Positions 7,993 through 17,340 of a stretch of DNA of 64,000 nucleotides are shown here, one piece after another. Position numbers and translations under genes: made by a program. Every line of letters begins with the position of its first letter. Position 1 is the stretch's first letter. The DNA lies in contig JAKSNJ010000008.1 in NCBI GenBank assembly GCA_024399965.1, forward strand, positions 1-64,000. The letters are read 5' to 3'. This DNA is from Paludibacteraceae bacterium (GTDB taxonomy: Bacteria; Bacteroidota; Bacteroidia; Bacteroidales; Paludibacteraceae). The notes beneath the pieces are model-generated. The model had not been told where the DNA came from. It made no database searches and saw nothing but the letters and a program-made list of their open reading frames with translations.

Positions 7993-9408
7993 TTAAAAAT
8001 TGAAATAATTATTTGCATTATTATAGCAGATATCCTCCACCATCTGTTGCATACGCTGCTTTTCGTAGCCAGTGTAAGGAATCATGCCGTTTTCGATGTC
8101 GTTGCCCAATATATTGCACAAGGTGCGGCGGAAATACTCGTGACGCGGATAACTCAGGAAGGAGCGACTGTCGGTCAGCATACCCACAAAACGAGAGAGC
8201 AGACCGAGGTTACTGAGCGCCATCATTTGCTTTTCCATGCCGTCCTTTTGGTCGAGGAACCACCAGCCGGAACCGAACTGAATCTTACCGGCAACCGAGC
8301 CGTCTTGGAAGTTACCCAACATAGTGGCAATCACTTCGTTAGCAGACGGGTTGAGGCAGTAAAGAATAGTCTTTGCCAAACTGTTCTGCATATTGAGTTC
8401 GTCCAAGAAGTGGCTCATGGCTTTGGCTGTGGTGAACTCACCGATGGAGTCAAAACCGGTATCGGCACCGAGGGCGTAGAACATCTTGGTATTGTTGTTA
8501 CGAATAGCACCATAGTGGTACTGCTGCGTCCAACCGGCAGCATAGTCCATCTTGGCTTGGCTGAACAGGTACGCATGTTTATACTTGCGAATCTCAAGCA
8601 AGGTGAGTTCCTTGCCGGCAAGGGCTTTTTTCATGATTTCGTTTACCTCGGCATCAGTATAGGGCTCGTCGTAGAACTCCTCTATACCGTGGTCAGAGAG
8701 TTTGCAGCCCATCGAAGCAAAGAAGTCGTGACGCTTCTGCAGGGCCTCGTTGAGCGAAGTGAAGTCCACGATAGCCACCCCGCTGACGGATTGCAGTTTG
8801 TCGATGTAACCCTTCCACGAAGCGGCTTCGATATTCATAGCTGCATCGGGACGCCAAGCAGGAATCATGCGTGTTTTGGCATCTTTCTGCGCTGCCACCA
8901 TCTTGTGCCACTCAAGGGTATCAGCAGGGTCGTCGGTAGTGCAAACCACTTTGACATTATAGTGCGCCATCATGCCCTGCGGGCAGAACTTGGGGTCGGA
9001 AGCAATTTGGCGATTGCACTCCTCGTAGATTTCCTTAGCCGTCTCAGGATTGAGGCGTTTATCTATACCAAACGCTGTTTTGAGCTCAAGGTGCGTCCAA
9101 TGGTAGAGGGGGTTACGGAAAGTATAAGGCACGGTCTCTGCCCACTTTTCAAATTTCTCCCAGTCGGTAGTGTCCTTACCTGTGCAGAAGCGCTCATCTA
9201 CACCGTTGCTACGCATAGCACGCCACTTGTAGTGGTCACCCATTAACCAAATCTGAGCAATCGAATCAAAACGCTTATTCTCTGCCACCATCTGCGGAAT
9301 CAAATGGCAGTGGTAATCGATAATAGGCATTTTCTCAGCATGTTCGTGGTACAACTCCTTAGCGGTATCCGTTTGGAGCAAAAAATCTTTATCCAAAAAC
9401 TCTTTCAT
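7993..9408 (-). CDS. uxaC: Uronate isomerase (glucuronate/galacturonate)
   Basis: Interconverts glucuronate with fructuronate and galacturonate with tagaturonate. It is a TIM-barrel amidohydrolase-like enzyme of 471 residues. The metal motif DYHCHL gives H33 and H35; WRAMRSNGVDERFCTG follows, as in the family. The start is placed at ATG 9408 (MKEFLDKDFLL) because the upstream frame to 9438 begins with GTG and adds an unconserved tail. It is the first gene of a leftward cluster uxaC-kdgK-eda-exuT. The fructuronate/tagaturonate reductase and the dehydratase needed to join it to KDG are not in the window. Confidence 0.95.
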   Translation of the reverse strand: MKEFLDKDFLLQTDTAKELYHEHAEKMPIIDYHCHLIPQMVAENKRFDSIAQIWLMGDHYKWRAMRSNGVDERFCTGKDTTDWEKFEKWAETVPYTFRNPLYHWTHLELKTAFGIDKRLNPETAKEIYEECNRQIASDPKFCPQGMMAHYNVKVVCTTDDPADTLEWHKMVAAQKDAKTRMIPAWRPDAAMNIEAASWKGYIDKLQSVSGVAIVDFTSLNEALQKRHDFFASMGCKLSDHGIEEFYDEPYTDAEVNEIMKKALAGKELTLLEIRKYKHAYLFSQAKMDYAAGWTQQYHYGAIRNNNTKMFYALGADTGFDSIGEFTTAKAMSHFLDELNMQNSLAKTILYCLNPSANEVIATMLGNFQDGSVAGKIQFGSGWWFLDQKDGMEKQMMALSNLGLLSRFVGMLTDSRSFLSYPRHEYFRRTLCNILGNDIENGMIPYTGYEKQRMQQMVEDICYNNANNYFNF

Positions 9409-9439
9409 ATTGTTTATTTTAAGTAAAAAATGCGACACT

Positions 9440-9457
9440 AACTATGCATACATAGTT
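9440..9457. promoter_or_regulatory. Operator-like palindrome upstream of uxaC
   Basis: A perfect inverted repeat aactatg/catagtt with a 4-bp spacer (aactatgcatacatagtt). It sits 32-49 bp before the uxaC start and just downstream of a -7-like element. A further aactat half-site lies near 9486. Binding by a GntR- or LacI-type uronate regulator is inferred. Confidence 0.5.
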
Positions 9458-9466
9458 TAACGAGTG

Positions 9467-9474
9467 CAAAATTA
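9467..9474 (-). promoter_or_regulatory. -7-like element for uxaC
   Basis: Minus strand TAATTTTG (9474-9467) fits TAnnTTTG, but no TTG lies at the usual 19-21 bp upstream. A weak, possibly activator-dependent promoter for the uronate operon. Confidence 0.4.
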
Positions 9475-9513
9475 CAAAAAACTAACTATAATTATGTGTA
9501 AAAATTGACACAA

Positions 9514-9545
9514 TTTGCACACATCAAAAAAAAGTTGTATCTTTG
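9514..9545 (+). promoter_or_regulatory. Promoter of the polyprenyl synthase gene
   Basis: TTTG at 9514-9517, 20-nt gap, TATCTTTG at 9538-9545; transcription start near 9549, leader about 14 nt. The -33 element covers the TTG that could be mistaken for an upstream start codon. Confidence 0.8.
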
Positions 9546-9562
9546 CACCCGATTTGGTAAAA

Positions 9563-10555
9563 ATGACAAACGAAGCAGCCATATTACATCCTGTCGAGCA
9601 CGCTTTTCGCCAGTTTGAGCGTCAATTTGAGCAGACACTGCAAAGCGACCAACCTATTTTGAAGGAAGTTTTACACTATCTGCTGTCCAAGCGAGGCAAA
9701 CAATTGCGTCCGCAATTGGTGCTGCTGGCCGCCCAATTGTGCAGGGGTATCACCGACAAGACGACGGACACGGCAGTGGCGTTAGAGTTACTGCATACGG
9801 CATCGCTGGTACACGACGACGTGGTGGATTCCAGTCCGTTGCGGCGTGGGCACGAGGCCGTGCATATCAAGTGGACCAACAAGGTGGCTATCCTCGTGGG
9901 CGACTACCTATTGGCACGCGTAATGCAACTGATCGTGCAAGTACGCAGCGCGCGTATCCTTAACATCGTGGCAGAGATGAGCGCGGCACTGTCCTCGGGC
10001 GAGTTGATGCAGCTTCATGCCAACTCGACGATGTGGATTACCGAAGAGCAGTACTACCGCGTGATTGAGCAAAAGACGGCGTGCCTGTTTGCTGCCTGTC
10101 TGGAAGCCGGCGCCGAATCATCGGGTGCCACGATGCGCCAAGCCACTGCTTTACGCGAATTTGGGCACCATTTGGGTATGTGCTTTCAGATGAAGGATGA
10201 TATATTAGATTACTCCGATTCAGACGAGATAGGCAAGCCCACCATGGGTGACATTCGTGACGGCAAAGCCACTCTCCCCCTATTGATTGCCCTGCAACGC
10301 GCCACACCGGACGAGCAACAGACCATTCGCCAACTGGCTGAGGACCTTTGTCACCAAGCCCCACATATCGATGTTTTCCAAGCAGAGCAGGAATTAAAGA
10401 CCTTTGTCATGCGCTATGACGGCATACGATATGCCTACCGCCAAATGCAGATGCACAAAGAAAAAGCCGTGGAAGCACTGTCTATCTTCCACGACTGCGA
10501 TAGCAAAAGCAGTTTATTGCACCTACTCGACTACACCATCAATCGTTTGCAATAA
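9563..10555 (+). CDS. All-trans polyprenyl diphosphate synthase
   Basis: Extends allylic diphosphates with isopentenyl diphosphate, giving the side chain of menaquinone or a related long prenyl chain. The 330-residue protein has both aspartate-rich motifs, DDVVD at 85-89 and DDILD at 212-216, and KRGKQLRPQLV near 43-53. Residues before the first motif and the lack of the extra FARM insertion place it with octaprenyl/solanesyl-type enzymes; chain length cannot be fixed from sequence alone. The start is ATG 9563, because the longer frame from TTG 9515 would begin inside the promoter. The 3' end overlaps the convergent sufD by 33 bp. Confidence 0.9.
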   Translation: MTNEAAILHPVEHAFRQFERQFEQTLQSDQPILKEVLHYLLSKRGKQLRPQLVLLAAQLCRGITDKTTDTAVALELLHTASLVHDDVVDSSPLRRGHEAVHIKWTNKVAILVGDYLLARVMQLIVQVRSARILNIVAEMSAALSSGELMQLHANSTMWITEEQYYRVIEQKTACLFAACLEAGAESSGATMRQATALREFGHHLGMCFQMKDDILDYSDSDEIGKPTMGDIRDGKATLPLLIALQRATPDEQQTIRQLAEDLCHQAPHIDVFQAEQELKTFVMRYDGIRYAYRQMQMHKEKAVEALSIFHDCDSKSSLLHLLDYTINRLQ

Positions 10556-11152
10556 CTGATTTCGTTTTCCCTCATCGGATATTTGTTCCGCAATGTCCTG
10601 CATAAACGCCTGAATGAGCATACGCCGTGCCGTAGGCGCGTCTATGCCGCGCTGCTGCATATAGAACAGGGCCGACTCGTCCAATTGGCCGGTGGTGGCA
10701 CCATGACTGGCTTTCACATCGTCGGCATAAATCTCCAGCTGCGGTCGGGTGCGCATAGTGGCTTTTTCGCTTAGAAGGAGGTTACGGTTGGTCTGCTCGG
10801 CCTGCACCTGTTGAGCGTTCGGCAAGATTTTCAGTTCGCCCAAGAACTCACCCTGTGCCTCATCGTCCAACACGAACTTAATCACCTGTTTGCTGGTACC
10901 TCCGCCCACATCGTGATGCACGTGCGTATGCGTGCGCACGCTCTCCTTATTCTTTAGGTACGCCAGCGCATAAATCTCCGTATGACAACCGGTGCCGACG
11001 TGGTGCACCTCAATGGAATTGAGAATTGAGAATTGAGAATTGATAACGATTACACGCAAAGACGAGCCCTCCTGCTGCTGAATATGCAAATCGAGTTGGG
11101 GTTCGTTGATAAAAACCAATTCCTGCCGTTCGCCCTTATTCAAAGTCAGCAT
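10523..11152 (-). CDS. sufD: SufD-like Fe-S assembly scaffold, short form
   Basis: Part of the SufBCD complex that builds Fe-S clusters. The protein is 209 residues from ATG 11152, under half the usual SufD length; only the beta-helix core and the C-terminal part ([32 protein letters not shown]) remain, and the N-terminal helical domain is absent. The conserved KASHGA and GI motifs are kept. It overlaps the end of sufC by 17 bp, so translation is coupled. No sufB is in the window. Residues about 37-46 ([10 protein letters not shown]) are encoded by four tandem heptamers. An upstream ATG at 11191 would add 13 residues inside sufC and is less likely. It may be a compact but working SufD or a decayed copy; the reading frame is intact. 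Confidence 0.8.
   Translation of the reverse strand: MLTLNKGERQELVFINEPQLDLHIQQQEGSSLRVIVINSQFSILNSIEVHHVGTGCHTEIYALAYLKNKESVRTHTHVHHDVGGGTSKQVIKFVLDDEAQGEFLGELKILPNAQQVQAEQTNRNLLLSEKATMRTRPQLEIYADDVKASHGATTGQLDESALFYMQQRGIDAPTARRMLIQAFMQDIAEQISDEGKRNQLLQTIDGVVE
11016..11043. repeat. Four perfect heptamers GAATTGA inside sufD
   Basis: 28 bp of gapless GAATTGA units (TCAATTC on the coding strand) lie in frame in sufD. Because 7 is not a multiple of 3, each unit is read in a new frame, giving [10 protein letters not shown]. 28 bp alone would shift the frame by one base, so the present gene tolerates or has compensated this number. Confidence 0.9.
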
Positions 11153-11882
11153 AACCTTTTTCCTCCAATTCGAGTGCCAGTTCTTTACCACCCGTTTTCA
11201 CAATCTGACCGTTGGCCAACACATGCACATAGTCCGGCACGATATAGTCCAACAGACGCTGGTAGTGGGTAATCACAATCGAGGCATTGTCAGGTGTTTT
11301 GAGACGATTAACGCCCTCCGCCACGATTCGCAAAGCATCTATGTCCAAGCCCGAATCGGTTTCGTCCAAGATGCGCAGACAGGGCTCCAACATTGCCATC
11401 TGAAAAATCTCGTTCTTTTTCTTCTCTCCGCCGGAAAAGCCCTCATTAACGGAACGATTATTCAGTTTATCGGCCATCTCAAGCAGTTGTTTTTTCTCGC
11501 GCATAAGTTTGAGAAACGCCGTAGCAGACAAGGGTTCTTTGCCCTCATACTTGCGTTTTTCGTTCACGGCAGTACGCATAAAATTGACCATCGACACACC
11601 GGGTATCTCCACCGGATATTGAAAACTAAGGAACACACCTTCGCGTGCCCGTTGCTCCGGCGGCATTTCTAAGAGGTTCTTCCCCTTGAGCCACACCTCA
11701 CCGGCAGTTACTTCATATTGCGGATTGCCGGTCAACACCGCACTCAAAGTCGATTTACCGGCACCGTTCGGACCCATGATAGCATGCACTTCTCCGGCAC
11801 GGATAGTGAGGTTGACCCCACGTAAGATTTCCTTGCCCTGAATAGAAGCATGTAGATTGTTGATAACTAATAATTCAGACAT
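11136..11882 (-). CDS. sufC: SufC, ATPase of the Suf Fe-S assembly complex
   Basis: An ABC-type ATPase that powers the SufBCD scaffold in the cytosol. At 248 residues it is full length. Walker A is GPNGAGKST at 37-45; the signature [11 protein letters not shown] and the SufC-specific Walker B region [14 protein letters not shown] follow; the switch histidine is in ITHYQRLL. The ATG at 11882 overlaps the end of the upstream M28 gene by 16 bp, and its own end overlaps sufD. Confidence 0.96.
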   Translation of the reverse strand: MSELLVINNLHASIQGKEILRGVNLTIRAGEVHAIMGPNGAGKSTLSAVLTGNPQYEVTAGEVWLKGKNLLEMPPEQRAREGVFLSFQYPVEIPGVSMVNFMRTAVNEKRKYEGKEPLSATAFLKLMREKKQLLEMADKLNNRSVNEGFSGGEKKKNEIFQMAMLEPCLRILDETDSGLDIDALRIVAEGVNRLKTPDNASIVITHYQRLLDYIVPDYVHVLANGQIVKTGGKELALELEEKGYADFE

Positions 11883-12859
11883 GATAGAACTGTTTCACCC
11901 ACAGCTTTAAGGGTGTTTTTATCTATAATACGCATATTATCTTGTGCGGTATGCCACCAATAGGGGAAGCCCGTATTTCCCGCGGCGTCATAGTGAATGA
12001 TATCAACACACGGGATACCGGCTATACTGCTGATGTAGTAATGATCGTCGATAATGGGATAACTCATAGCCGACGAGAAATACTTGCCGTGCCCCAAGCG
12101 ATTGGCCTGCCGCCAGATTTTTTCTACATAGTTGCCGGCACCCTGCATAGAATAATACTCCTTCGGGAAGGTAGCATTTGCAGCACCTACCATGTCGAGC
12201 AATATACCATACTCGTACTTGTCCGACACCTGTTGGTTGCTGCTATAGGCAAACTCCTCCGCCCACAGTTGCGAACCCAAGCACCACGTGTTCTCGCGTT
12301 GCATACCGGTGTAGAAAGAGGGTGTACCCATGTCCTCACAGTCAAAGAAAACAATGTCGATGGGAGTATGCCCTTTGCTTTCCTGCCGTTTGAGACCTAT
12401 CTGACGGGCTACCTCCAACAGCACTCCCACTCCGCTGGCACCGTCATTGGCTGCCGGCACACCTTGAAAACGCTCTTCATACACTTCTTCCTCATCGCAC
12501 CACGGACGCGAGTCATAGTGGGCACACAGCAGTATCGCTTCTGCCGAACTATCGCCCGGGAAGTGAGCGATGATATTATAAATAGGTTGTGGTTGGCCGG
12601 CATAGTTGATTTTGGTCCCTTGCTGCAAAGTCACCTCCGCATCGAAACTGCGCAAGCGATGTACTAAATAAGCAACACAGCGCGTATGCGCCTCCGAACC
12701 CGGGACACGCGGACCAAAATGCACCTGTTCAGCCACATAGCGATAGGCCGAGTCCGCCACAAAATCCGGACGTGTAACCGCCGTCGTGCTTGACTGCTTA
12801 CCACAAGCGGTCAAACCCAATAGACACACCAACGTAAAGACAGACAGAGTATGTTTCAT
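11867..12859 (-). CDS. M28 peptidase / glutaminyl cyclase-like lipoprotein
   Basis: A 330-residue zinc-dependent protein of the M28 fold. A signal peptide ends in a lipobox (LTAC, Cys19), so it is probably anchored in the outer or inner membrane facing the periplasm. Metal ligands can be placed: H114/D116 in [10 protein letters not shown]139 in ANDGASG, E175 in FDCEDMG, and a late His in WWHTAQDN. The CEDMG and WWHTAQDN motifs resemble glutaminyl-peptide cyclotransferases, which in Porphyromonas form N-terminal pyroglutamate on exported proteins. That would fit a lineage with many secreted proteins. An aminopeptidase cannot be ruled out. Start ATG 12859 is preferred over 12880, which would overlap prs. 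Confidence 0.85.
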   Translation of the reverse strand: MKHTLSVFTLVCLLGLTACGKQSSTTAVTRPDFVADSAYRYVAEQVHFGPRVPGSEAHTRCVAYLVHRLRSFDAEVTLQQGTKINYAGQPQPIYNIIAHFPGDSSAEAILLCAHYDSRPWCDEEEVYEERFQGVPAANDGASGVGVLLEVARQIGLKRQESKGHTPIDIVFFDCEDMGTPSFYTGMQRENTWCLGSQLWAEEFAYSSNQQVSDKYEYGILLDMVGAANATFPKEYYSMQGAGNYVEKIWRQANRLGHGKYFSSAMSYPIIDDHYYISSIAGIPCVDIIHYDAAGNTGFPYWWHTAQDNMRIIDKNTLKAVGETVLSCLNY

Positions 12860-12860
12860 C

Positions 12861-13823
12861 TTAGTGTATATTAAGTTCACTCACGCTACGGTGCTCCTGA
12901 ATAGCCAAAATAGTCTCGGCAATGGGGTCAGCTATGCTCACCACTTTTACCTTGGAGCAACGCGTTTCATCAAAAGGAATACTATCCGTAAAGACTAATT
13001 CTTCCAAAGCGCTATTGGCAATATTGGAAGCTGCATTGCCGGACATAATACCGTGTGCCACTACGGCACGAACCGAATGTGCGCCACACTCTTTCATCAC
13101 CTCGGCGGCTTTGCAGAGTGTACCTGCCGTATCTGCCATGTCGTCCACGATGACCACATCTTTGTCTTTCACATCACCCAAAACGCGCATTTCGCCCACT
13201 TGGTTGAAATCAGGACGGTGCTTATAGCAAATCACCATCGGCACTTCTTGGTCGATTAAGTCGTGCATTTTCTTGCAGAAAGCCGCAGCACGCTTACTAC
13301 CGCCCACATCCGGTGATGCCACAATCAGGTTCTTCAGACGGAGATCCGCTACATACTTGGCCAGCACATTAGCGCCATACAGGTGGTCAACGGGTATATC
13401 GAAGAATCCCTGAATCTGGTCGGCGTGCAAATCAACCGTTATCACACGGTCTGCGCCGGCTGTTTGCAGCATATTGGCTACCAACTTGGCCCCGATAGAC
13501 ACACGCGGTTTATCTTTACGGTCCTGACGTGCCCAACCAAAATACGGCACCACGGCGATTACCTTGTACGCACTGGCACGCTTGGCGGCATCTATCATCA
13601 GCAGCAGTTCCAACAAGTTATCACTGTTCGGGCAAGTGGATTGTACCAAATAAACAGACTGACCACGAACGGACTCTTCAAATGACACAGCAAACTCACC
13701 ATCGGCAAAACGCGCAATGTTTAATTTGCCAAGTGGGCAACCTAAATGTTGGCAAACTCGCAGTGCCAATGCTTCTCCTTTGCTTCCGGCAAAGACTTTG
13801 TAAGGATTTGTTTCAGTTAACAT
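12861..13823 (-). CDS. prs: Ribose-phosphate pyrophosphokinase
   Basis: Makes PRPP from ribose 5-phosphate and ATP for nucleotide, histidine and tryptophan synthesis. At 320 residues it is full length. The class I features are present: PYFGWARQDRK in the ATP loop, VDLHADQIQGFF, and the PRPP-binding motif VVIVDDMADTAGT. It lies one base from the M28 gene and 15 bp after the radical SAM gene, inside the long leftward operon. Confidence 0.97.
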   Translation of the reverse strand: MLTETNPYKVFAGSKGEALALRVCQHLGCPLGKLNIARFADGEFAVSFEESVRGQSVYLVQSTCPNSDNLLELLLMIDAAKRASAYKVIAVVPYFGWARQDRKDKPRVSIGAKLVANMLQTAGADRVITVDLHADQIQGFFDIPVDHLYGANVLAKYVADLRLKNLIVASPDVGGSKRAAAFCKKMHDLIDQEVPMVICYKHRPDFNQVGEMRVLGDVKDKDVVIVDDMADTAGTLCKAAEVMKECGAHSVRAVVAHGIMSGNAASNIANSALEELVFTDSIPFDETRCSKVKVVSIADPIAETILAIQEHRSVSELNIH

Positions 13824-13838
13824 AACAATTAAATTAGT

Positions 13839-14597
13839 TTATGCAGATATCTGTACATCGAACCCTTCCTGACGAAGCGGTTCGGCTATTTGTTCCATTT
13901 CGATGCGTGATATTTTTTCCAACGTGGGCACGGGTGTGGCGCGGTCGATTACGTATATCATTACCTGCTTGGGGTGCAAGTCGCGCACCATTTGATACCA
14001 TGCTTGTCGTTCCTCAGGCGTGGTATTGTCAATGGTTTGGCCCTTGTAATGTCCCCGCAGGAAACAGGTTTGCAAGATAAAATCGCCCTTCCAACCCAAT
14101 AACATCTGTTTGATTTGCGCCACCGTCAGTTCCTCATTAACCGGTTGGTCAATCAGGCGCATCGTAGCGTCAATGGCACTGTCTAACTTAAGAATACGAT
14201 TGTCGGCCAGCAGCAATGCCTGTCGCACATCTTCACGCGCCAACTGGGTTGAATTGCTCAGCACACTGATTTTGGCAGAGGGACACAAGGCATCGCGCAA
14301 AGCACACGTCCCCTGCATAATACGCAGGAAATCAGGGTGTAAAGTAGGTTCTCCGTTCCCAGAAAAAGTCAACACATCAGGTGATACAGTCATTTGCGCC
14401 AAACCTTTTTTCAGCGCCACCATATATTCGTCATACGTGGGCAAGTGCGGCTGAGCACATGCGCTGTTGAACCCACATTCGCAATAGACGCAATCAAACG
14501 TGCATATCTTATGGTCGGTCGGCATCAGATTAATGCCCAACGACACGCCCAAACGGCGCGAATGAATAGGACCATATATTATCGTGTCAAACAACAT
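13839..14597 (-). CDS. Radical SAM protein (YfkA/MoaA-like, small)
   Basis: A 252-residue radical SAM enzyme. The 4Fe-4S motif is C32-x3-C36-x2-C39 (CTFDCVYC). The GEP motif is SGNGEPTLHP, and LSNSTQL follows the second half-barrel. The N-terminus (YGPIHSRRLGVSLGINLMP) is the signature of a widespread but uncharacterised bacterial group often annotated as a Wyosine-like radical SAM protein. Substrate unknown. It sits one base downstream of dnaG and 15 bp before prs. Confidence 0.85.
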   Translation of the reverse strand: MLFDTIIYGPIHSRRLGVSLGINLMPTDHKICTFDCVYCECGFNSACAQPHLPTYDEYMVALKKGLAQMTVSPDVLTFSGNGEPTLHPDFLRIMQGTCALRDALCPSAKISVLSNSTQLAREDVRQALLLADNRILKLDSAIDATMRLIDQPVNEELTVAQIKQMLLGWKGDFILQTCFLRGHYKGQTIDNTTPEERQAWYQMVRDLHPKQVMIYVIDRATPVPTLEKISRIEMEQIAEPLRQEGFDVQISA

Positions 14598-14598
14598 A

Positions 14599-16551
14599 TT
14601 ACATCGCTATTACCCTGTTTCCCAACGCTTTGCATATTTGCGAACGAATCTCTATTAACATCGGTTGTTCACGCAGCAGTTTGGTAATCGTACCCCAATC
14701 ATTGGCCTCCTGTGCCTTGGTCAAACTGATTTGCATCTCGTCTATGCGCTCGTTCACCACGGTGTATTTGAGTTCTAACAATAGGCGATACACCAACGAC
14801 GGCATATCGTTCATTTCTGTATCGGTCACCCCTTTGCTCAACTGATACTTATCTGCCATCAAGTCGATTGCCAACTGACTGATAGCACTATTGCTGTGGC
14901 GCATAAAGAACGTCGATGCCACAAAATTGGGCTCTTGGTAGTGTGCCGTGTATTCGTCTATCATTTGTTGGTGCAACAAAAGGCGCGGTTGAATGCCATC
15001 GGTTTGCATTTCGGAAATGATATACTCACCCACCAATGTTTTTCCCCCATCTTCATTGACAAACAGCACCTTTTCGCCATGCCGAACAATCACCTGCAAG
15101 ATATTCAAAATATTGGTATCAAAGAACGATGCAGACGGTTGCGGTTGGACCGGCTCGTTTTGAATGGGCTTCTCCTCTTCTTCCTTTTCCGTTTCCACCG
15201 GTGCCGCTGATTCACCGGCATATTTTTTACGTCTTAATCGACTTACTTCCCGTGACAGAAGTGACTCCTGAATATCCAACAATACGGAGCAGTCTTTCAA
15301 ATAGACCTGTCGGGTAATGGCATCTGAGATAAGAGAAATACTCTCCACCACCGATTTAATAAGTTCACTTCTGCTCGCAGGGTCACTTCCTGCCTCTTCG
15401 CGCAACAACTGCGTCTTAAATCGAATAAAATCCGTCTGATTATCTTGAATAAAGCGAGTAAACTCCTCCGCTGTATGGCTGCGGGCAAATGAATCGGGGT
15501 CCTCGCCCTCCGGCAGCAACACCACTTTTACGTGAATGCCTTCCTCCAAAATCATATCGATTCCACGTAGCGCCGCCTTGATACCTGCCTTATCGCCGTC
15601 ATACAGTACGGTGATATTGTCGGTGAAGCGGTGAATAAGCCGAATTTGTGGCTTGGTCAGGGACGTTCCTCCGCTGGACACCACATTCTGTATGCCGGCT
15701 TGGTACATCGATATTACGTCCATTTGCCCCTCCACCAAGTAGCAACGATTCAGGCGAACGATATGCTGCTTGGCTTGGAAAAGTCCGTAAAGGCAGTCGT
15801 GCTTTTCAAACACCGGTGAAGTAGGCGAATTGACATACTTGCCCACCTTGTCGTTCTTCTTCATGATACGCCCTGCAAAACCTATCACCTTGCCGGACGC
15901 GCTGAAGAAGGGGAAGATAACACGCGAGTGGAAACGGTCATATAGTTCCCCGTCTGAACTCTTTATGCACACACCCGTACCCCAATGGGGCTCATTGTCC
16001 GGGTCGTTGACGAGGTATTTCTCCGCAAAACCTTGCCGAATGGCCTCCTTGTACAGAATGCTTCTATCGGGTGAGTAACCGATATTAAACTTATGTATCG
16101 TATCGTCTCTCAGTCCGCGTTCACGCAGATAACTCAAACCGATGGCCTTGCCCTCCGGCGTTTCCCACAACTGGTTTTGGAACCATTTATTGCTCCACTC
16201 ATTTACCACGAACATCGACTCGCGGTCATCATGCACCTGTTGTTCCTCTTTGCTCAGTTCGCGCTCCTCTATCACAATGCCGTACTTTTTGGCGATGGTC
16301 TTAACGGCCTCCACATACGAGCATTGCTCTATTTCCATGATAAAACCTACCGCATGACCGGACTTGCCGCAGCCGAAGCATTTATAAATACCTTTGCTGG
16401 GCGATACCGTAAACGAGCCCGTCTTTTCGTCGTGGAAAGGGCACAAACCTATCAGGTTAGCGCCACGTTTTTTCAACGACACATAATCCCCCACTACTTC
16501 CTCAATCTTGGCAGCGGAGAAGACTCGATCTATCGTTTCGGGAGGTATCAT
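14599..16551 (-). CDS. dnaG: DNA primase
   Basis: Synthesises RNA primers at the replication fork. The 650-residue protein has the zinc ribbon C37/H40/C58/C61 (CPFH, CFGC), the primase core, and a TOPRIM domain with E274 (YLVEGQMDV) and D318/D320 (LYDGDKAG). The C-terminal helicase-binding part follows a low-complexity linker (EKEEEEKPIQ, about 455-475). It is not in the usual rpsU-dnaG-rpoD context but in a leftward run, 3 bp after an outer-membrane protein gene. Confidence 0.97.
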   Translation of the reverse strand: MIPPETIDRVFSAAKIEEVVGDYVSLKKRGANLIGLCPFHDEKTGSFTVSPSKGIYKCFGCGKSGHAVGFIMEIEQCSYVEAVKTIAKKYGIVIEERELSKEEQQVHDDRESMFVVNEWSNKWFQNQLWETPEGKAIGLSYLRERGLRDDTIHKFNIGYSPDRSILYKEAIRQGFAEKYLVNDPDNEPHWGTGVCIKSSDGELYDRFHSRVIFPFFSASGKVIGFAGRIMKKNDKVGKYVNSPTSPVFEKHDCLYGLFQAKQHIVRLNRCYLVEGQMDVISMYQAGIQNVVSSGGTSLTKPQIRLIHRFTDNITVLYDGDKAGIKAALRGIDMILEEGIHVKVVLLPEGEDPDSFARSHTAEEFTRFIQDNQTDFIRFKTQLLREEAGSDPASRSELIKSVVESISLISDAITRQVYLKDCSVLLDIQESLLSREVSRLRRKKYAGESAAPVETEKEEEEKPIQNEPVQPQPSASFFDTNILNILQVIVRHGEKVLFVNEDGGKTLVGEYIISEMQTDGIQPRLLLHQQMIDEYTAHYQEPNFVASTFFMRHSNSAISQLAIDLMADKYQLSKGVTDTEMNDMPSLVYRLLLELKYTVVNERIDEMQISLTKAQEANDWGTITKLLREQPMLIEIRSQICKALGNRVIAM

Positions 16552-16554
16552 ATT

Positions 16555-17340
16555 TTATTTATCGGATTGCCAGAGAAAAACACCTATTTTAATGTTCCAG
16601 TAGTCCAATCGCCCACGGGTCAACGTTTGGTCTATCTCCAAGTTATACGGTGCCGGACGCATATAACCCATCTCACCATACGTGCCGTATTTATACGGAT
16701 TAACCAAACCGAAGTTATATCCACCGCGAATGAAGTAGCGGTCAAATTGGAAGGCCAGACCCACACCCCACGCTACGCTCCAACGGCGATAATAGTCTGC
16801 CATCTCGCTGGTGTTATATCCTTTCACGAGGGTGTGTATTTCCTGTTCCTCCTGACTTTGGTGGTCACGCAAGAAGTCACTGGCGGCATACTTGGCTATC
16901 CACTGCACGTCCGGGCCGGTATAGAGTGCCAAATAGGTATTGCCGGCTATCTCGAACTTATACTCCAACTCCAAATTCAAGTCCAGCGTATGGGCCTCGG
17001 CCTTGCTGCGGTAGTCCCAATGCTTGAACTGGTCGGGCTTGCCGTCCGGCGTAAAAGCGTATGTCTCCCACGGACTGTTATGTGCCGTAAAGGCGTAGTT
17101 CAGACCGGTGTATAATCCAAAGCCCTTCACAAAAACGGCCTCGTAGGCAAAACCCAACTTCAAACCGTTCAAGGGTGTCTTGTCCAAATGCGTCTTGTCG
17201 GCATTCAGCATCTCGGGGTTGTTCAACCAGTGCAACTGTCGTTCAAAACCGACTTGCAAACCCACCGAGTGCGTCACTTCGGCACGCCCGACTATGGCAC
17301 ATGCCAAACAACCCAAAATAATTACAATGCGATGTTTCAT
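16555..17340 (-). CDS. Outer-membrane beta-barrel protein
   Basis: A 261-residue protein with signal peptide (MKHRIVIILGCLACAIVGRA) and alternating aromatic/hydrophobic strands typical of a small porin-like barrel (GFGLYTGLNYAF, LDLNLELEYKF, YLALYTGPDVQW, GVGLAFQFDRYFI, YWNIKIGVFLW). The last residue block ends in LWQSDK rather than the classic terminal Phe. No enzyme motif. Its ATG overlaps the OstA-like stop by 4 bp (ATGA), so it is made with envelope-assembly genes. Exact function unknown. Confidence 0.8.
   Translation of the reverse strand: MKHRIVIILGCLACAIVGRAEVTHSVGLQVGFERQLHWLNNPEMLNADKTHLDKTPLNGLKLGFAYEAVFVKGFGLYTGLNYAFTAHNSPWETYAFTPDGKPDQFKHWDYRSKAEAHTLDLNLELEYKFEIAGNTYLALYTGPDVQWIAKYAASDFLRDHQSQEEQEIHTLVKGYNTSEMADYYRRWSVAWGVGLAFQFDRYFIRGGYNFGLVNPYKYGTYGEMGYMRPAPYNLEIDQTLTRGRLDYWNIKIGVFLWQSDK

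Noticed and set aside
7966..9246. A 426-codon open frame on the + strand
   Set aside because: Antisense shadow of uxaC, whose motifs are clear.
9515..9562. TTG start for the polyprenyl synthase
   Set aside because: The TTG is part of the -33 promoter element, so it would be upstream of the transcript start.
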